From positions 1 to 17,008 of the forward strand of contig JAMCWS010000330.1 in the NCBI GenBank assembly GCA_023480605.1: 17,008 bases of DNA, written 5' to 3'. Positions 13,896 through 17,008 of this stretch are shown piece by piece (position 1 is the first letter of the stretch; every line of letters starts with the position of its first letter). This DNA is from a bacterium (GTDB taxonomy: Bacteria > Sumerlaeota > Sumerlaeia > MVZB01). The position numbers and the translations under genes were made by a program. The notes under the pieces are model-generated. The model was not told where the DNA came from, ran no database searches, and saw only the letters and a list, made by a program, of their open reading frames with translations.

Positions 13896-15362
13896 GTGAA
13901 AACTTACAGCCGGCGCAATTTTTTGCAGCACGTTGGAACCGCGGCCGCGTCGTTGGCGCTGGCGCCGGGTCCCCTGCGTGCCGCCTCGCCCGGGCGCGCC
14001 GCTCAGCCCGGACGCGCCGGGCGGCCGAATATCCTGGTGGTCCTCTCCGATGATCACAGCGCGCCCCATGTGGGTTGTTACGGCAATCTCGACATCCGCA
14101 CGCCGAACCTCGACCGCCTGGCGGCCGAAGGCATGCGTTTCGATCGTGCATACGTCGCCTGTCCGCAGTGCGTTCCATCCCGCGCGGCGATCATGACCGG
14201 ACGTTCGCCAATCGGAATCGCCATGACGCGCTTTACCGCTCCCTTGCCTGCCAACGTGAAGACCTATCCCGAGTCACTGCGCGCGTGGGGTTATTACACG
14301 GGCGTCGCCGGCCGATCTTATCATCTTAACGGGACACAAAAAAACTACGCGGTTATTGAACAGGTTTTCGCGGCGCATCACCTCCAGACTTTCGCCGACC
14401 GACTCGACTACGTGAAAATCGCCACCAGTCGGCCGGAAATATTCAGTCAGTTCGACGAATTCCTCGACCTGGCGCCCCGCGACCAGCCATTTTTCCTGCA
14501 ACTATGCTTCTTTGATCCCCACCGGCCGCTCGACCGGGACGCCATCGCCCGGCCCCACGATCCGGCGGCGTTGAAACTGCCGGTCCATTACCCCGACACC
14601 CGCCTCGTACGCGAGGATTTCGCCCGCTATTACGACGAGATCGCCCGTTTCGACGAAGACTTCGGACGCGTGCTGACCATCCTCGACAAGCGCAATCTCG
14701 CCGGCGACACGCTCGTTCTGTTTATGGGTGACAACGGTGCTTCGCAACTGCGCGGCAAGGGCACCCTCTACGAATTCGGCATTCATGTGCCGCTCATCGT
14801 CCGCTGGCCGGGCCGCGTGGAACCGGGATCGTCCAGCGCGGAACTGATCTCGAGCGAGGACCTGGCGCCGACGCTCCTCGGGGCGGCAGGCCTGCCGGCG
14901 CTTCCCGGGATGACCGGCCACAGTTTCCTGCCGCTGCTGCGCGGCGAGCCGTTCGAAGGCCGGGAGCGCCTCTTCTCCGAACGTGGAGCGCACGGCATCG
15001 GCCTGCCGGTCAACAGCGCCCTTTTCGACCTGGGTCGCTGCGTCGTCAGCAGAACCCATAAGTTAATATACAACGCTCTCTGGCAGCTACCCTACGCGCC
15101 GGTGGATTGCGGCGCCGAACCCTTCTGGAAGGAATTGCAGGCGCTCGGCGCCGCGGGGAAACTGTCGCCTGAACTGGCGCGCCTATACTTTGCGCCGCAA
15201 CGTCCGATGTTCGAACTCTACGATCTGGCCGCCGATCCGGCCGAGATGCACAACCTTTACGATAAACCCGAAACGGCCGTCGTTCAGCAGGAACTACTGG
15301 CCGCGCTGACGGAATGGATGATTCTGGAAGGCGATTTTCTGCCGTTGCCGCTGGGGACGTAG
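13896..15362 (+). CDS. Sulfatase C: Tat-exported sulfatase with a canonical formylglycine motif
   Basis: This is a 488-aa sulfatase with a Tat signal (YSRRNFLQHVGTAAASLALA). Metal ligands come from LSDDHSAPHVGCYGN (D52, D53), the maturation motif is QCVPSRAAIMTGR with C92, and the second metal site is FMGDNGAS. The usual GKWHL appears as GRSYHLNG, the form I associate with sulfatases resembling N-sulfoglucosamine/heparan-type enzymes, so the substrate may differ from those of sulfatases A and B. The C-terminal region ends with FELYDLAADPAEMHNLYD, standard for bacterial sulfatases. The start is a GTG at 13896 with GAGAGGAG 8 nt upstream; the frame opens earlier at a TTG (13845) that has no such site and would bury the Tat motif. 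It follows the M14-like gene by 90 nt. Confidence 0.91.
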   Translation: MKTYSRRNFLQHVGTAAASLALAPGPLRAASPGRAAQPGRAGRPNILVVLSDDHSAPHVGCYGNLDIRTPNLDRLAAEGMRFDRAYVACPQCVPSRAAIMTGRSPIGIAMTRFTAPLPANVKTYPESLRAWGYYTGVAGRSYHLNGTQKNYAVIEQVFAAHHLQTFADRLDYVKIATSRPEIFSQFDEFLDLAPRDQPFFLQLCFFDPHRPLDRDAIARPHDPAALKLPVHYPDTRLVREDFARYYDEIARFDEDFGRVLTILDKRNLAGDTLVLFMGDNGASQLRGKGTLYEFGIHVPLIVRWPGRVEPGSSSAELISSEDLAPTLLGAAGLPALPGMTGHSFLPLLRGEPFEGRERLFSERGAHGIGLPVNSALFDLGRCVVSRTHKLIYNALWQLPYAPVDCGAEPFWKELQALGAAGKLSPELARLYFAPQRPMFELYDLAADPAEMHNLYDKPETAVVQQELLAALTEWMILEGDFLPLPLGT

Positions 15363-15490
15363 CCCGCGCCGTCCTCCGGGAAACCTGGTGCGCGCCAGCC
15401 GCGACAGCTCGGCCGATAATCACTGCGCCGCTTACGGGCTCTGAAAAGCAATCATATCGTTTGTGATTACAGGGGATCGCTCGAAGCATT

Positions 15491-16414
15491 GTGACCCGGA
15501 CTTCACCCGCATCACGCAATCTGGCCACCGCTGCTGCCGTCGGTTCAATCCTGCTCTGGTTCTGGAGCGGGGTTTGCTTCGTCCAGGGAGCGCGCCGGGT
15601 CGGGACGCTCGCCTACCTGACCCTGATCACGGGGGGCGGGGCCCTGACGGTCCTCGCCCTCCAGGCCCTGCGCCGCCGTCCCCTTCGTGATCTCCTCCGG
15701 CTTCCCCCGCGCGTGGCCGTCGCCGGCTTCTGGGGCGTGGCCTTCTATACGATCATCCTCGCGTTGGCCTTCGGTCTGGCCGAGGAGCGCGATATCGGCC
15801 AGGTCAACCTGCTCAACTACCTCTGGCCGATCTGGATCGTCGTGCTGGGGATCTTTCTGCTCGACGAACGGCCGCGCGTGGGCCTGACGATGGCCGGGGC
15901 CCTTCTGGGCTTCGCCGGGGTGGGCCTGGCCCGCGGACTCGAGACCTTCACCCGCATCCCATCGAGCCTGCTGCCACAGGGCCTGGCGCTTCTCGGCGGC
16001 TTTTTGTGGGCGCTTTACTGCGTGCTCCTGCGCCGCTGGCGCATCCCCGCGGAAAGGGGGGGCACGGCATTCCACTTCACGGTCTGCGCGATCCTTTCGG
16101 CGGCGCTGGCCGGTTGGCGCGGCGAGTGGCGCGCCTGGCCCGGCCTGACCGCGCCCGCTCTGTTCTGGATCCTCTTCGGCGCCATCGGCCCGGTGGGACT
16201 CGCCTACCACTGGTGGGAGATAGGCGTCAAGCGCGGCAACATTCATGTGATCAGCCTGCTTGCCTATTTCATCCCCATCGGCTCCAGCATTCTCATCGCC
16301 CTGTTCTTCAAGGGCGCGATGAGCCCGGGCCTGATTCCCGGGGCCATCATGATCGCCGCCGGCGCCTGGCTGGTGAGCCGCGCCGCACCGACCGGCAGGC
16401 CCGGACGAACCTGA
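15491..16414 (+). CDS. DMT-superfamily exporter, YddG-like (EamA)
   Basis: This is a 307-aa inner-membrane exporter of about ten helices in two EamA halves (about 13-148 and 163-300). The segment VNLLNYLWPIWIVVLGIFLL carries the N-Y-L-W-P motif typical of the YddG branch, which exports aromatic and some other amino acids, and the second half has the mirrored LAYHWWEIGVKRGNIHVISLLAYFIPIGS. The substrate is inferred from that motif only. The start is a GTG at 15491 with a weak purine-rich stretch upstream; an earlier start is blocked or unsupported. It lies 128 nt after sulfatase C on the same strand and seems functionally separate from the sulfatase block. Confidence 0.87.
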   Translation: MTRTSPASRNLATAAAVGSILLWFWSGVCFVQGARRVGTLAYLTLITGGGALTVLALQALRRRPLRDLLRLPPRVAVAGFWGVAFYTIILALAFGLAEERDIGQVNLLNYLWPIWIVVLGIFLLDERPRVGLTMAGALLGFAGVGLARGLETFTRIPSSLLPQGLALLGGFLWALYCVLLRRWRIPAERGGTAFHFTVCAILSAALAGWRGEWRAWPGLTAPALFWILFGAIGPVGLAYHWWEIGVKRGNIHVISLLAYFIPIGSSILIALFFKGAMSPGLIPGAIMIAAGAWLVSRAAPTGRPGRT

Positions 16415-16445
16415 AACACTCCGTCGACTTTACGAGTCCAAAGCC

Positions 16446-16790
16446 ATGTTGGGTCTTGCGCGGGAGGACGGAATAGAGGTCGCCGTGTGGTTGCGGGGTG
16501 GCGCCGGCGCAAGGTGAGTGTTCCCCCCGGCAAGAAGACGACGCTCCGGCTGACCATTTGCCACCACCCCCAAATGCGACTGGAACCTTATCGTCCGCGC
16601 CGACATGCGGGAACTCCTGCGCCGGACGGTTGGGCAGTCCACCGCGCCCGATGGCTGGATGGACGTCGCCGTCGACCTCACGGCATACGCCGGCAAATCC
16701 GTGCTCATCGAACTCTACAACCAGCCGACCGGTTGGTCATGGGAGGCGGGCTATTGGGCGGAGATTGCCATCGAATCGGAATTACGAGCG
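16446..16790 (+). pseudogene. Broken C-terminal beta-rich domain fragment
   Basis: Three consecutive pieces read as one domain only if the frame changes twice. AREDGIEVAVWLRGG (frame of 16446) is followed by VSVPPGKKTTLRLTICHHPQ (16514-16573, another frame), then CDWNLIVRADM...GWMDVAVDLTAYAGKSVLIE, NQPTGWSWEAGYWAEI (16575-16790), back in the first frame. The layout, with a W-x-D-V-x-V-D-L-x-x-Y-A-G-K motif and a W-containing end, is the sandwich domain often found at the C terminus of large PVC-type secreted proteins. The switches fall near a G-run (16495-16498) and a C-run (16567-16571), so either two indels by decay or sequencing/assembly errors could explain them. No upstream part of the gene is present after the DMT gene, so it is at best a fragment. 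Confidence 0.55.
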
Positions 16791-16908
16791 GCCCGTTCGC
16801 GACCATTTCGTCGCCACTGTCCACTCACCCCGTTGCCGGATCCAATTCAGCGCCCAGCCGGCTGTCGCGCGAGACGGCTGCGGATGGAGTAGGCGCCGGC
16901 CCACCATT

Positions 16909-17008
16909 TCACTTGATCTTGGATATGGGCAAACATAGTGTTTTGCGCAGAATGGTGTTCCCGCTATGGAGCCGTTGCCGCAGACGTTTGTCGAAAAGGT
17001 TCCAGTCG
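16909..17008 (-). CDS. Possible 3' end of a minus-strand gene entering from the right edge
   Basis: From the right edge, the minus strand reads 32 full codons (DWNLFDKRLRQRLHSGNTIL, then RKTLCLPISKIK) before TGA at 16909-16911. The segment is less GC-rich than its neighbours and protein-like, but so short that a chance open frame cannot be excluded. No family is recognised. Confidence 0.22.
   Translation of the reverse strand, partial: DWNLFDKRLRQRLHSGNTILRKTLCLPISKIK

Noticed and set aside
12294..14069. A 591-codon open frame on the minus strand across the M14-like and sulfatase C genes
   Set aside because: It is antisense to two well-supported genes with clear motifs; its residues are rich in Arg, Pro and Ala without any recognisable domain. 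This is a GC-rich shadow.

Overview
This GC-rich bacterial window (clearly above 60% G+C by eye, except near 6170-7240 and at the right edge) carries about eleven intact protein genes, one partial transporter gene and several decayed genes. Three Tat-exported sulfatases, a Tat-signal FAD oxidoreductase and a Tat/lipoprotein-like M14 peptidase stand together. That combination, with an excisionase-type HTH fused to a receiver domain, suggests a PVC-group, Hydrogenedentota-like or Sumerlaeota-like heterotroph. This is an inference from gene style; no rRNA or marker gene is present to fix the taxonomy.

Layout. Positions 1-1172 (minus) hold most of an AGCS sodium:alanine/glycine symporter that runs off the left edge. 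Positions 1318-3018 (minus) hold a polyprenyl-phosphate sugar-1-phosphate transferase with a clear intrinsic terminator, and upstream of it an HTH-receiver regulator. Positions 3234-6163 (plus) hold a membrane-anchored protein with three PASTA repeats, then a NicO-type Ni/Co transporter with an exported EF-hand domain fused at its N terminus and a His-rich cytoplasmic loop. Positions about 6170-7240 form a lower-GC decayed stretch: a short plus-strand ORF of unknown identity, a bidirectional terminator, a 71-73 aa minus-strand gene with a strong Shine-Dalgarno sequence, and the frameshifted, truncated N terminus of an FrhB-type iron-sulfur protein.

Positions 7302-15362 form the accessory catabolic block. 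On the minus strand are sulfatase B (10681-12240), sulfatase A (8940-10505) and an FAD-dependent oxidoreductase (7302-8783), in that transcription order. Divergently on the plus strand are an M14-like metallopeptidase (12552-13805) and sulfatase C (13896-15362). All five N termini carry a twin-arginine-like motif, so the proteins probably act outside the cytoplasm on sulfated glycans or glycoconjugates. No formylglycine-generating enzyme is encoded here, so the maturase must lie elsewhere. Positions 15491-16414 (plus) hold a YddG-like DMT exporter. Past it, 16446-16790 is a C-terminal beta-rich domain fragment broken by two frame changes, and the right edge may hold the end of a minus-strand gene.

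I see no CRISPR array, tRNA, rRNA, intact insertion sequence or recognisable defence system. The best leads are the M14 protein in which the usual Asn-Arg substrate-binding pair reads Cys-Glu, the Leu variant in sulfatase B's formylglycine motif, the NicO/EF-hand fusion, and the decayed stretch with its small intact gene.
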